A DNA stretch of 50,909 bases, taken from CAWHQZ01 sp963831645 (GTDB taxonomy: Bacteria > Pseudomonadota > Alphaproteobacteria > Rhizobiales > Aestuariivirgaceae). The notes below the pieces were generated by a model that was not told the origin of the DNA, did not search any database, and was given only the letters and a program-made list of their open reading frames with translations. The stretch is taken from NCBI GenBank assembly GCA_963831645.1, contig CAWHQZ010000001.1:1-50909 (forward strand), in the 5' to 3' direction. The position numbers and the translations under genes are program-made. Shown piece by piece: positions 1 through 7,544 of the stretch; within the stretch, counting starts at the first letter, position 1; each line of letters opens with the position of its first letter.

Positions 1-817
1 AACATGGACGGATGATCTTGAACATCACCTCAGACGTCACCACTGTGTACCGGTCGAACCATTACCGGGCTTTGGCCTTGTCATTGTCGCGGACGAATCC
101 ACGGAAAGACCGCCATGTCGGCGACCAAGTATTCGTTTGCCGCGGTCGTCGCCAGGATCGACGTTCGCTGTTTTCGGGTAGCAGTTATGCCGGCCACCTC
201 CGTTTCGTCGCTCCTTGACCGCTGCCCGGGCAGCAGCAAGCGACCCTCGTCACTCAGGACCAAGCTCGCGTGTATATGGGGCAATTGCCCTTGATCCTGA
301 GGAAACGACCCTCGCCACTCAGGACCAAGTTCGCGATGTCGCACCGGCAACGACCGGATGACCGCCAGAGCGGCCGCATCAACTTTTACCGGCAGCGCAG
401 CAACACCTGCAGAACGACCAATTGCGCCAGCGCCGGCCGAGCCGGACAACCACGCGGGTATACACGCGGGTATAGTTGTCATCCGTCTCGGCCATGCTGG
501 CCCCTCTGGCGTGGCTACAAGCGGTTTCGCCCTCGGCGGAGGCAATGACACCACCGTCGGCGTTTCGCGAACGTAGCCACGTAGCCGTGCCCACAGACGG
601 GGCCTCTTTCATCGCTTGCTCCCGAATGCAGCGCAGCAACACCTCCCGCGTTGTACAGAACGACCGATTGTGCCAGCGCCGGCTGGTTCGACCGGGCCAA
701 GGGATCCATCCATCCTTCAAAAATTCACGTTCTTGGCCGTGAGAGCCACGCTGGCGGCGTGAGAACAAGACAGAGCGGCGAAATTGAACTAAAGCTGTCT
801 GTGGGTGAGGGAATACC
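1..817. other. No convincing gene; two short repeat pairs
   Basis: All frames here are short, overlapping and without a recognisable domain or a good ribosome site. Two internal repeats stand out. A sequence starting AAGCGACCCTCG and followed by CACTCAGGACCAAG occurs at 238-270 and again at 303-335; its first 20 bases recur at 15455-15474. An imperfect duplication with the core GCAGCGCAGCAACACC lies near 392-437 and 629-680. Probably decayed mobile DNA. Confidence 0.5.
238..335 (+). repeat. Pair of ~33-bp direct repeats
   Basis: The units at 238-270 and 303-335 are nearly identical, differing at a few bases. A third partial unit lies at 15455-15474, just beyond the truncated sugar transferase. 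The unit has no evident secondary structure. It could be the end of an insertion sequence left behind in several places. Confidence 0.5.
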
Positions 818-1111
818 GTGAAGACCTTCGATCAACTTACCGACGAACAAAAGGCTCAAGCCGTGGCGCGTTGCACAAGCGCTTTGCTCGATGCGATTGT
901 AGAAGGTCGAATTCAGTTCGACGATAAGGACAATGGCGACAACCTGCAGACTTGCGTTGATGCCGCCTTAGAGCAAGTAGAGGACCAGCTGACCCCATGG
1001 TTCACTGGCGAGGCGATCATGGAGTCATGCGGCGATGAAATTCGCAGAATGGCGCAGTGCGAGGCGGAAGATTTCTCTTTATTCCGAGTCCGAGAACACG
1101 ATACCGCCTGA
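818..1111 (+). CDS. Small acidic hypothetical protein, 97 aa
   Basis: The protein opens MKTFDQLTDEQK and is acidic and helix-rich, with no membrane segment or family motif that I recognise. The start is GTG, preceded at 803-811 by the purine-rich GGTGAGGG, which supports the call. Two cysteines sit late in the chain. It precedes a ribbon-helix-helix-like gene by about 190 bases, so a shared transcript is possible. Function unknown. Confidence 0.55.
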   Translation: MKTFDQLTDEQKAQAVARCTSALLDAIVEGRIQFDDKDNGDNLQTCVDAALEQVEDQLTPWFTGEAIMESCGDEIRRMAQCEAEDFSLFRVREHDTA

Positions 1112-1303
1112 AGTGCTAGGGTAGGAGGCAGCCCATCGCTTCGATGGAAAGCGAGCCGATGAAAAGGCGCGAGAAGGCGCACACTCCCATCGGCTCTAAC
1201 TACGCAACTGGCGGTTTGCTATGGCTGCCGACCTCAATGGCATGACTCGTATGCAGGACGACACTGTACGGCGCCGTCTAACTGAGAAGAGAGAAATGCA
1301 ACC

Positions 1304-1531
1304 GTGAAGAAAACTAAGCGCTTGGCGCCGGACAAGGCGAACTCATTCGACGATCCGCCCGAAGCGACAGCGGAAGCCGAGCCGCGCGAGACAATCTATT
1401 TTCGTGTTCCGGCGACGCTAAAAAGGTCTGTCGAGAAGGCCGCGACGCAAGCGGGTCTTTCCGTGAACGCTTGGCTTATGCGGTGTTGTGAGAACTGCCT
1501 GACACAGGCTCGCACCACGGAGGTGGCGTAA
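1304..1531 (+). CDS. Ribbon-helix-helix type DNA-binding protein, 75 aa
   Basis: Residues about 28-65 (ETIYFRVPATLKRSVEKAA, then LSVNAWLMRCCENCL) have the pattern of Arc/HicB-type ribbon-helix-helix proteins: an amphipathic strand, then a helix, turn and helix containing S-x-N-A-W. The first 27 residues are a charged, flexible leader. The start is GTG with GAGAAGAGAG about ten bases upstream. Such proteins usually act as dimeric repressors or antitoxins; no toxin gene is adjacent, so the target is unknown. Confidence 0.6.
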   Translation: MKKTKRLAPDKANSFDDPPEATAEAEPRETIYFRVPATLKRSVEKAATQAGLSVNAWLMRCCENCLTQARTTEVA

Positions 1532-1568
1532 CGACGAACCGGCCGGGCAAGTGCCATGGTTCGAGGCG

Positions 1569-1844
1569 ATGGCGAACGCATACCTGATTGTTTTTCTCGG
1601 AGCCGGTATTGGCGGTGCCATGCGCCACGGCGTGAACGTTGCTGCGCTCCGCTTCCTAGGGCCGAATTTTCCTTTCGGAACACTTACCGTAAACGTCGTC
1701 GGCTCGCTCATCATGGGCCTGCTGGCTGGCTGGTTTGCTCTTAAAAGTGTCGAACTTGGCTTGGCCGCTTTGTATGTCTTGGCGTCGGTAGGACTGTCCA
1801 TACTGGCCCTGTTCCTCGGCCTATTCATCGTGCGACAGATTTGA
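1569..1844 (+). CDS. crcB: CrcB-type fluoride channel with internal deletion
   Basis: CrcB (Fluc) proteins are small membrane channels that export fluoride as dual-topology dimers. Visible landmarks are GAGIGGAMRHGVN and FPFGTLTVNVVGSLIMGLL (first half), then LAALYVLASVGLS (last helix). Family members are about 125 residues; this one has about 91 from the ATG at 1569 (a GTG at 1551 is in frame). The part usually lying between FALK and ELGLAALY, which holds the GGFTTFS motif with the sodium site and pore phenylalanines, is absent. The deletion keeps the frame. It is probably inactive alone. No fluoride riboswitch was noticed upstream. Confidence 0.7.
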   Translation: MANAYLIVFLGAGIGGAMRHGVNVAALRFLGPNFPFGTLTVNVVGSLIMGLLAGWFALKSVELGLAALYVLASVGLSILALFLGLFIVRQI

Positions 1845-2182
1845 AAATTCAACCTCACAGCAGTGGAAACTTTGACGCGCGCCCTTGCACCCGCTGGGGT
1901 GCCAGGTAGCATCTTCCTGTCAACCTGCCGGCGTCCCTAATTCAGGACGTGCTGCGCGAGTTGACAGACGTCGCGATGCTTACGCCCCTCCCCGAAAGGC
2001 AAGGCATGGCGCGGCAATTGCGAGGCAACAGGTTTAAGGGCGGCTTTCGGTCGCCCTTAGCTTTCGTTGGCTAGGGCCGCGGGGCAATTGCACTGTAGAC
2101 TCGCGGTTCGCTTGTAGCGAATCAACGCTCTTCTCCGAGATACTAACTGCGTAGCGACGGGGGTCGCGTTGGGGAGTGTCTC
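1845..2182. other. Intergenic region with one strong hairpin
   Basis: No gene is visible. The main signal is an inverted repeat at 2035-2059 with the arms TAAGGGCG and CGCCCTTA. It is followed by CTTTCGTTGGCTAG, a tail that also follows the hairpins at 31.1 and 31.3 kb. Confidence 0.4.
2035..2059 (+). terminator. Terminator-like hairpin
   Basis: Eight-base arms TAAGGGCG and CGCCCTTA enclose a nine-base loop. The following tract is only moderately T-rich (CTTTCGTT), so termination is plausible but not certain. It lies about 190 bases after the crcB-like gene. Confidence 0.4.
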
Positions 2183-2386
2183 ATGTTCTGGGCAGAGCGA
2201 TTCTGCTTGAAGTCAGCCATATGCTTGGTGCTCGCCGAAAGGGCACAGGTTCCCCAGAGTAGAGTGATGTTCACCAGTTTAGCGGCGAATTACGCGAGGA
2301 TGGCGGTAAAGGAAGGCTTCGAGAGATCGACTAGCGCAGCACTTTTGGACCCGCTCGCCAAACCTGAAGAAGCGGCAGTTAAATAA
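2183..2386 (+). CDS. Hypothetical protein, 67 aa (weak)
   Basis: An ATG-started frame with a hydrophobic stretch near the N terminus (FCLKSAICLVLAERA) and a helical remainder. There is no strong ribosome site and no recognised family. It sits between the hairpin at 2.04 kb and a frameshifted pseudogene on the other strand. It may be a chance frame. Confidence 0.3.
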   Translation: MFWAERFCLKSAICLVLAERAQVPQSRVMFTSLAANYARMAVKEGFERSTSAALLDPLAKPEEAAVK

Positions 2387-2440
2387 AGAGGGAAGCTGGT
2401 CGCTCTGCTCGTTGAAGGCGGGTTCAACCGCTGACGCCGC

Positions 2441-2640
2441 TTAAGACTTCGGCCACACATCCGGCAGCTTGGCGATCGCCAGGGCGATCCTGTGGGGCTT
2501 CGGCCGGCGACAGGTGGTCGATCCGCATCATTCTTCTTCGCGAGCGTATACGTAGGCCAGCCGGAAGCCATTGGGTCGACCACGGCAAATCCGCCCTGGA
2601 TTTTCACGACGCGCCATGGTGGCGGGAATTTGCGAGCGTC
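2441..2640 (-). pseudogene. Frameshifted copy of the small 'NGFRLAYVY' protein
   Basis: Joining three frames gives a protein with KFPPPWRVVKIQGG, then FAVVDPNGFRLAYVYAREEE, then a tail with IALAIAKLPDVW. The same order and motifs occur in the open copy at 31319-31633 (FPAPWRIE, NGFRLAYVYGREEE, IALLIAQLPDGW). At least two frame changes, near 2575 and just after the EEE stretch, break this copy. The family function is unknown. It abuts the truncated 3' end of the ctrA-like gene. Confidence 0.7.
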
Positions 2641-2697
2641 TGCCAGAGCGCCGACTTCCTGCGTGATCCAAACTTCTACGCCACGCAGGGCTTGGTC

Positions 2698-3366
2698 CTA
2701 CACCAGCACATAGCCGCGGCCCCACACCGTCTCGATGTAGTTTTTGCCGCCTGCCGCGAGGGCGAGCTTCTTGCGGAGCTTGCAGATGAACACGTCGATG
2801 ATCTTGGGCTCAGGCTCATCCATCCCGCCATAGAGGTGGTTGAGGAACATCTCCTTGGTGAGGGTCGTTCCCTGGCGCAGTGAGAGCAGCTCGAGCATCT
2901 CGTATTCCTTGCGGGTCAGATGCACGCGCTGGCCGCCGACCTCGACGGTCTTGGTGTCGAGGTTGACGGTGAGATCGCCGGTCGTGATGACCGACTGGGC
3001 ATGGCCCTTGGAGCGGCGCACCACCGCGTGGATGCGCGCCACCAGCTCGTCCTTGTGAAAGGGCTTGGCCATGTAGTCGTCGGCGCCGAAACCCAGGCCC
3101 CTGACTTTGTCCTCGATGCCGGCGAGGCCGGAAAGGATCAGGATCGGAGTATTGACCTTGCTCACCCGCAGCGTCTTCAACACCTCGTAGCCGGACATGT
3201 CGGGCAGGTTCAGATCGAGCAGGATGATGTCGTAGTCGTAGAGCTTGCCGAGGTCGACGCCTTCTTCCCCGAGGTCGGTCGTATAGATGTTGAAGCCTTC
3301 CGACTTGAGCATCAGCTCGATGCTCTGCGCGGTCGCCGTATCGTCCTCGATCAGAAGAACTCTCAT
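2698..3366 (-). CDS. ctrA: CtrA-type cell-cycle response regulator (C-terminally shortened paralogue)
   Basis: OmpR-family regulator of 222 residues. The receiver domain (1-120) has the acidic pocket MRVLLIEDD, the phospho-acceptor Asp51 in IILLDLNLPD, and the conserved Lys in AKPFHKDEL. The winged-helix domain (125-222) includes LTRKEYEMLELL, the DEPE segment, VFICKLRKKL and VWGRGYVL. CtrA orchestrates replication, division and flagellar genes in alphaproteobacteria. From memory the family ends about ten residues later; here the protein stops right after GRGYVLV, where unrelated DNA begins. DEPEPKIIDV shows Pro where I recall Leu. ATG start with GAGAGGGG upstream. Probably a second copy in an accessory region, possibly with altered DNA binding. 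Confidence 0.88.
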   Translation of the reverse strand: MRVLLIEDDTATAQSIELMLKSEGFNIYTTDLGEEGVDLGKLYDYDIILLDLNLPDMSGYEVLKTLRVSKVNTPILILSGLAGIEDKVRGLGFGADDYMAKPFHKDELVARIHAVVRRSKGHAQSVITTGDLTVNLDTKTVEVGGQRVHLTRKEYEMLELLSLRQGTTLTKEMFLNHLYGGMDEPEPKIIDVFICKLRKKLALAAGGKNYIETVWGRGYVLV

Positions 3367-3446
3367 CCGAAACCCCTCTCAAACGTGCCCCGGTCTCGCG
3401 GGCGCCACGGGCCGCCGGATACGCTCGCAGGCCGTGGTACGGCCGT

Positions 3447-3451
3447 GAATC
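3447..3451. promoter_or_regulatory. GANTC (CcrM methylation) site upstream of ctrA-like gene
   Basis: A GAATC site lies about 80 bases before the ATG. In Caulobacter a GANTC site in a ctrA promoter couples expression to replication through CcrM methylation. The site here is seen directly; its role is inferred by analogy. Confidence 0.4.
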
Positions 3452-3470
3452 CTGACGCGAGAATACGCCG

Positions 3471-3506
3471 ACAAAGGTTAACAAAGGTTAACAAAGGTTA
3501 ACGAAG
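3471..3506. promoter_or_regulatory. Three tandem 10-bp repeats with TTAAC half-sites
   Basis: The unit ACAAAGGTTA is repeated three times in perfect tandem (3471-3500) and followed by ACG, placing GTTAAC every ten bases, one helical turn. CtrA boxes are TTAA-N7-TTAA; here the spacing is N6. Located about 105-140 bases upstream of the ctrA-like start, this could be an autoregulatory array. Confidence 0.5.
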
Positions 3507-3532
3507 TCAGTAGACAGCGCGCTTAATCGCCT

Positions 3533-3805
3533 TTGCCTCACTGCGGATTTCGCCGACCCAAGCAGTTCCTGACTCAGGTCATGCGTGGTGAGGTGACGAT
3601 CACCGCGGAGAATTCCTACACCATGGGCATTCGCATCGATGCGGCCAAAGCTCTGCTGCCATACGACCATGCGCGCTATGGCCCGATACCGGCGCCTGCA
3701 CCGCGAGAGATCGAGCACCGAAGCGACGATTGCATCGAGCTGGTCAAGTTCCACAGGTTCAAGTTCCTGGCACCCAAGCGATTGACGAATGACAGCGACG
3801 CTTAA
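3533..3805 (+). pseudogene. 5'-truncated gene of the 'RIDAAKALLPYDHARY' family
   Basis: The frame encodes KQFLTQVMRGEVTITAENS, RIDAAKALLPYDHARYGP, then IEHRSDDCIELVKFHRF and LAPKRL. Other pieces of the same family lie at 34558-34806 and 38940-39018. The 34.7-kb piece shows the missing start (GHVKGTPNKRTVEKLIAMAD), so this copy has lost its N terminus. A second short frame, LKIGDAASLRVVVV, overlaps its stop codon; a matching IGDCVSLRTVVG follows the third piece, so the two genes were probably linked. Function unknown. Confidence 0.6.
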
Positions 3806-4037
3806 AATCGGCGACGCAGCCTCGCTGCGCGTGGTGGTCGTCAATCGCGAGCACCCGCCGCATCTCATGACAGCAATCGAGATCGGAAATCGAGATCAAC
3901 GATAGTGACCACGGCACCTGATCCAGCGCGACCTGCCGGTCGATGAGGGCATGATCGATACCGACGATTGACCGTCCCTGCGAGCAATCCCGCACTGCGA
4001 AGCCAGAAGTGCAGGCGTTTCCTTCCTCTGTCGATAG
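3806..4037. other. No clear gene
   Basis: Apart from the short KIGDAASLRV frame that follows the preceding pseudogene, nothing recognisable is visible. A leftward frame with MRRVLAIDDHHAQRG resembles the start of a response-regulator receiver domain but does not continue. Confidence 0.3.
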
Positions 4038-4150
4038 CTAGCAAGAAACAAAACCGCGAGTCATGCCGACGATGCTCCTGCTACACTATCACAGCAGGAA
4101 CAGGTGCCCGTTTCATGTCCAGCGGGTCGGTAACGCCGGTGGCGAACTAA
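4038..4150 (+). repeat. Dispersed ~112-bp repeat, copy 1
   Basis: It runs from CTAGCAAGAAACAAAACC to GCCGGTGGCGAACTAA. Copies 2 (8141-8252) and 3 (41477-41570) have the same orientation and about 90% visible identity. It contains a small hairpin, CCTGCT with AGCAGG, around 4077-4098. No terminal inverted repeats or target duplication were evident. It could be a MITE-like element or a conserved remnant of a larger one. Confidence 0.8.
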
Positions 4151-4319
4151 GCAACCGAATTGAGGTGCTGGCCGCGGCGCCAGCCACTTGGCTCCACTGG
4201 GCGGGCACCTCCACGTCGGATGCCCGGAAAACCACTGAGCCGTCGGGATGACCAGAGCGCCGGAATTCCGGGTATCTGCCTACACCCGCAGGAGGTAGTG
4301 CTCACGTTGGGTCAACCCA

Positions 4320-4440
4320 TGGTGGGCGTACACTGAACCCCCGAAACATGTGTACACAGGGTCCAAACAGAGTTAGTTGACGCCTTTACTCAGTCGGTTT
4401 AAAGCCAAAGTGTACACACTGACTGAGGGAACCCACCATC
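4320..4440. promoter_or_regulatory. res-like site of resolvase copy 1
   Basis: Palindromic TGTGTACACA-type elements occur around 4348-4358 and 4410-4420, with a further GTACAC near 4328, just upstream of the resolvase start. The same arrangement is found in inverted orientation at 10393-10530. Tn3-family resolvases bind such a multi-subsite res region next to tnpR. The element is seen directly; its role is inferred from family knowledge. Confidence 0.55.
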
Positions 4441-4988
4441 ATGTCGCCCATCATCGGGTATGCCCGCGTGTCGACCGTTGACCAGCGGACTGACACCCAG
4501 GCCGCACAACTCAAGGCCGCCGGTTGTTCGCCTATCCGGGTCGAGAAGGTATCGGGCAAGAGCCGTGACGGTCGCACTGAGTTGGCCGCCGTGCTCGACT
4601 TCATCAGGGCAGGAGACACACTGGTTGTCGTGAAGCTCGACCGCCTGGGCGCACCCGCGACGTGCTCAACATCGTACATGAGTTGGAGGAGCGAGGCGCT
4701 CACCTGAGAGTACTGGAGCCGGCCATCTCGACCGAGGGGCCGATGGGCAGGATGGTGCTCACGGTACTCGGCATGGTCGCTGAAATGGAGTTGGGCTTCA
4801 TCAAGACGCGCCAGCGCGACGGTATCGAGGCGGCCAAGAAGCGAGGCGTCTACAAGGGCAGGCCCGTGAGCCTCGACCATGCCCGGATCATCGCCATGCA
4901 CAAGCAAGGCAGGGGCGCGACCGAGATTGCCCGCGAGATGCGATGCAGTCGGGGCGCAGTTTACAAAGTGCTCGCCCATGTAGTTTGA
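4441..4988 (+). pseudogene. tnpR: Tn3-type serine resolvase with 4-base deletion
   Basis: The N-terminal frame has MSPIIGYARVSTVDQ, with the catalytic serine, and LDRLG. The second frame resumes at LNIVHELEERG and carries MVLTVLGMVAEMELGFI and the C-terminal HTH (GATEIAREMRCSRGAVYKVL). Compared with the intact copy at 9841-10392, four bases are missing at about 4650, within the region encoding GRSTRDV, so the frame shifts. Total length is 548 bases against 552. Nearly identical otherwise, which implies recent duplication. Confidence 0.85.
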
Positions 4989-5049
4989 CAGTGGAGCAAA
5001 TGTTCGCTGTTGCTATCTCGTACTAAGGCGACGCCCAAAATTAACTGCA

Positions 5050-6267
5050 TCATGGGGGTGGTTTGGGTGACCTTGGGGCGATCGTGTAATTCCACTCGGG
5101 ATGGAATGCATCACCCTTTATGTTGAGGGCGGCCATTTCCGCGGCGCTGACCTTGATGCCCTTGGCATAGGTGTTGGTATCGAGCTCGCAGCGAACCTCG
5201 AGGCCGGTTTTCGTCGTGGTTGCGGCGATCAACTCGACAACGGCCAAGCGGCTGGTCAGCGGCTTGCCGCGCCAATTCTGCGTGATGTGGCAGAACAGGC
5301 GGTGCTCGATCCGGTTCCACTTCGATGTGCCGGGCGGGTAGTGGCACACCGTCAGCGTCAACCCGGTCGTGTCGGCGAATTTTTGCAGCTCGATCTTCCA
5401 CAGCCGGACCCGGGAGCCGTTGGAACCGCCGCCATCGGCGGTGATCATCAGCCGGCCGGCCGCCGGGTAGCGCTGGCGGCCCATCGTCTGGTACCAGCGG
5501 GAGATCGCGTTGACCGCAAACTCGGCGGTGTCATGATCGACGCCGACGCTCACGCAGCCGGCGTTGGCGGCGATGTCGTAGACGCCATAGGGAATGGCTT
5601 TGCCCAGCCGCTTGTCGACGAAGTCGTGCACCTTGACCGGGTCCGGGCAGCCGGTAGGCCGATAATCACTGCCCGGGTTCTTGTAATCGCCAATCAGCTC
5701 TTTCTTCTTGGTATCGACCGAGATCACCGGCTGCCCGGCCGCTTGCAAGGCGACGACCTGATCGTTGATGTGCTCGAATTGGCCGTCGCGGTCGGGATGA
5801 CGGCTGCCTTCCCTGGTCTTGCGATTGACCTGGCGGCGGTATTGCAGCTGCTCGAGCAGCTTGGGAATAGAGCTCGCCGAAACCCGATGCCCCATGGCGC
5901 ACAGCGCCGCCGCAAGCTTCTCATGGCTTTTTGACACCCACAATAGCGGCCGCATCGGATCGCCCAGCGTCGCCGGTTCGACAAGCCGGCGCAAGTCTTC
6001 CAGCAGCGTCGCGTCCTTCTCCACCAGCGAGCGTCGTCCGCCACCCGCACGGCGAACCCTTCCCACACCCGCAAACTCGGATGCCTGCAGATCCTGCAAC
6101 CCCCGGCCGATTGTGCTGCGCGCTATCCCGGTCGCCCGCGATACAGCGGCAATGCCGCCATAGCCCGCGCTGCGCGCCTCCGCCGCCGTAAACAACCGCC
6201 GGCCCCGCTCATCAAGACAGGGACACGTCGCCTCGTAGCGCGAACGAATCGCAATCTCATCAATCAT
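5050..6267 (-). CDS. ISAzo13-type transposase, 405 aa
   Basis: DDE transposase of the ISAzo13 group. An N-terminal HTH region (AVSRATGIARSTIGRGL) is followed by KSHEKLAAAL and MGHRVSASSIPKLLEQL. The catalytic core has Asp in VISVDTKKKELIG, Asp in ITADGGGSNGSRV and Glu in KWNRIEHRLF. Length is normal for the family and the frame is uninterrupted, so it may be active. It lies in the block bounded by the two resolvases. I did not define its terminal inverted repeats. Confidence 0.85.
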   Translation of the reverse strand: MIDEIAIRSRYEATCPCLDERGRRLFTAAEARSAGYGGIAAVSRATGIARSTIGRGLQDLQASEFAGVGRVRRAGGGRRSLVEKDATLLEDLRRLVEPATLGDPMRPLLWVSKSHEKLAAALCAMGHRVSASSIPKLLEQLQYRRQVNRKTREGSRHPDRDGQFEHINDQVVALQAAGQPVISVDTKKKELIGDYKNPGSDYRPTGCPDPVKVHDFVDKRLGKAIPYGVYDIAANAGCVSVGVDHDTAEFAVNAISRWYQTMGRQRYPAAGRLMITADGGGSNGSRVRLWKIELQKFADTTGLTLTVCHYPPGTSKWNRIEHRLFCHITQNWRGKPLTSRLAVVELIAATTTKTGLEVRCELDTNTYAKGIKVSAAEMAALNIKGDAFHPEWNYTIAPRSPKPPP

Positions 6268-6359
6268 TCATCCGCAATATACCAAGCACCCGCCCAGGAG
6301 AATCCCCTTCAGCCCCTCCCTCGCCAAGCCCAGCCGATTCAATAATTCTTCCGCCTCGC

Positions 6360-6794
6360 CTAAGCAGAGATTTTCTGGTTGCCCAACAGATCGCGATTTC
6401 GCTCTGAGTTCAAGGCCGCCACGGCGTGGTGGATGGCAGCATCGAGGGTTTCGGCATCGGTGAAGGTCTGGTGGGCGAGGTGATGAGCTTTCAAGTCATG
6501 CCATACGACTTCAATGTCGTTGAGCTCGGGCGCATACTTCGGCAGCCATTCGACGGTCAGCCAGTGGGCGCGGGCTGCGAGCGCCGCCAGCGTCGCCTTG
6601 CTGACGTGGATCGGTCCGTTGTCGAGCACGATGACAACGGGTTTGATCCGTACCCCGGGCTTGGCGCCATACGCAAGATCGATGGCTTGCAGCAACGCAA
6701 TGAAGTCGGTGCTGCGCTTGGTTCGGGATGTCGTGACGATCAGCCTGCGGTCTACGTGTTGATTTCGGTGACATACGTGCGCTGTCCTCATCAT
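6360..6794 (-). pseudogene. IS630-type transposase, C-terminal part only
   Basis: The recognisable segment is the catalytic C-terminal part: VIVLDNGPIH (second Asp), WLPKYAPELNDIEVVW (with Glu), then LKAHHLAH. The N-terminal HTH and the first catalytic Asp are missing and the first 15 residues look foreign, so it is a 5'-truncated remnant. It lies directly upstream of the ISAzo13-type gene on the same strand. It differs in sequence from the full IS630 element at 48.6-49.5 kb. Confidence 0.75.
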
Positions 6795-6854
6795 GCTTCA
6801 AGGTGATGGCGTATATTTCGTCGGCGCTACCTCGTCGGACGTTCTGGGTACGAA

Positions 6855-7124
6855 TTGCTAGGCCTGCTCACAATGATAGTGCCTCGGCTGATATCGCGGC
6901 GACATCGCGGGCAGTCCATGATTCTTGACAGGCGGAGGGGGTACTTGGCACTCAAGGTCAATGGCGGCGTCGCACCCTTTACATGGCTGGTCGATGGCGT
7001 TCCGATCCTGAGCAATGAGCTGCGGCGCGACAGCTTCTGGGACAGCGTTGGCCTCGGCTTTGCGCGCCTCTCCGTCATCGATGGCGCCGGCAAAACCGCC
7101 ACGACCGACATCCGCATTGAGTGA
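6855..7124 (+). pseudogene. pbpC: 3' fragment of penicillin-binding protein 1C
   Basis: Residues from about 22 onward (LKVNGGVAPFTWLVDG, then FWDSVGLGFARLSVIDGAG, ending TDIRIE) match the C-terminal domain of PBP1C peptidoglycan glycosyltransferase/transpeptidases as I know it. The whole transglycosylase and transpeptidase part is missing. The natural stop codon is kept. The upstream sequence is unrelated, so this is a gene tail left by a rearrangement. Confidence 0.6.
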
Positions 7125-7205
7125 TTGTACTCGTTCCGGCGGTGTTGCAGAGAAGCCGACATCCAGCCTTCCTGGCGCCGATGGAGATTTTGCTGGGAAG
7201 GTGGC

Positions 7206-7525
7206 ACACACCGAATGCCGGGGAAGGCTACGCTGCGCAGCCCCTGCGCTTCGGCGATTTCGAGCGACCGTCGGTAGCAGCTCGCCAGTAGTTCCTCCTC
7301 GCCCTCATTGCCGCCGCGCCAGACAGGGCCGACCGCGTGGATGACGAAGCTGGCCGGAAATCGGTAATCCCGGGGTGATCTTGGCGTCGCCCATCTTGCA
7401 GCCGCCAAGCGTACGGCATTCCGTCAGCAGCTCTGGCCCAGCTTTTCGGTGAATTGCGCCATCAACACCGCCGCCTCCCAGAAGGGTCGAGTTGGCGGCA
7501 TTGACTATCGCGTCGACCTGCAGCG
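7206..7525 (-). pseudogene. Macrodomain (ADP-ribose-binding) protein, frameshifted and truncated
   Basis: Reading leftward, one frame gives VDAIVNAANSTLLGGGGVDG and then ELLTECRTLGGCKMGDAKITPG, the ADP-ribose loop of macrodomain deacetylases. It then shifts frame near 7372 to FVIHAVGPVWRGG and SLEIAEAQGLRSVAFPGI. The family continues with the TGIYGFP loop, but here the homology stops at about 7206, so the C-terminal third is lost. Inactive remnant. Confidence 0.7.
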
Positions 7526-7544
7526 CTGTGCGGTTTGCACACGG

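Noticed and set aside
3471..3506. CRISPR-like repeats
   Set aside because: The 10-bp units are contiguous, without spacers, and contain TTAAC half-sites; better seen as a regulator array.
5101..5934. 277-aa rightward open frame
   Set aside because: Antisense to the ISAzo13-type transposase, whose catalytic motifs are clear; a GC-rich shadow.
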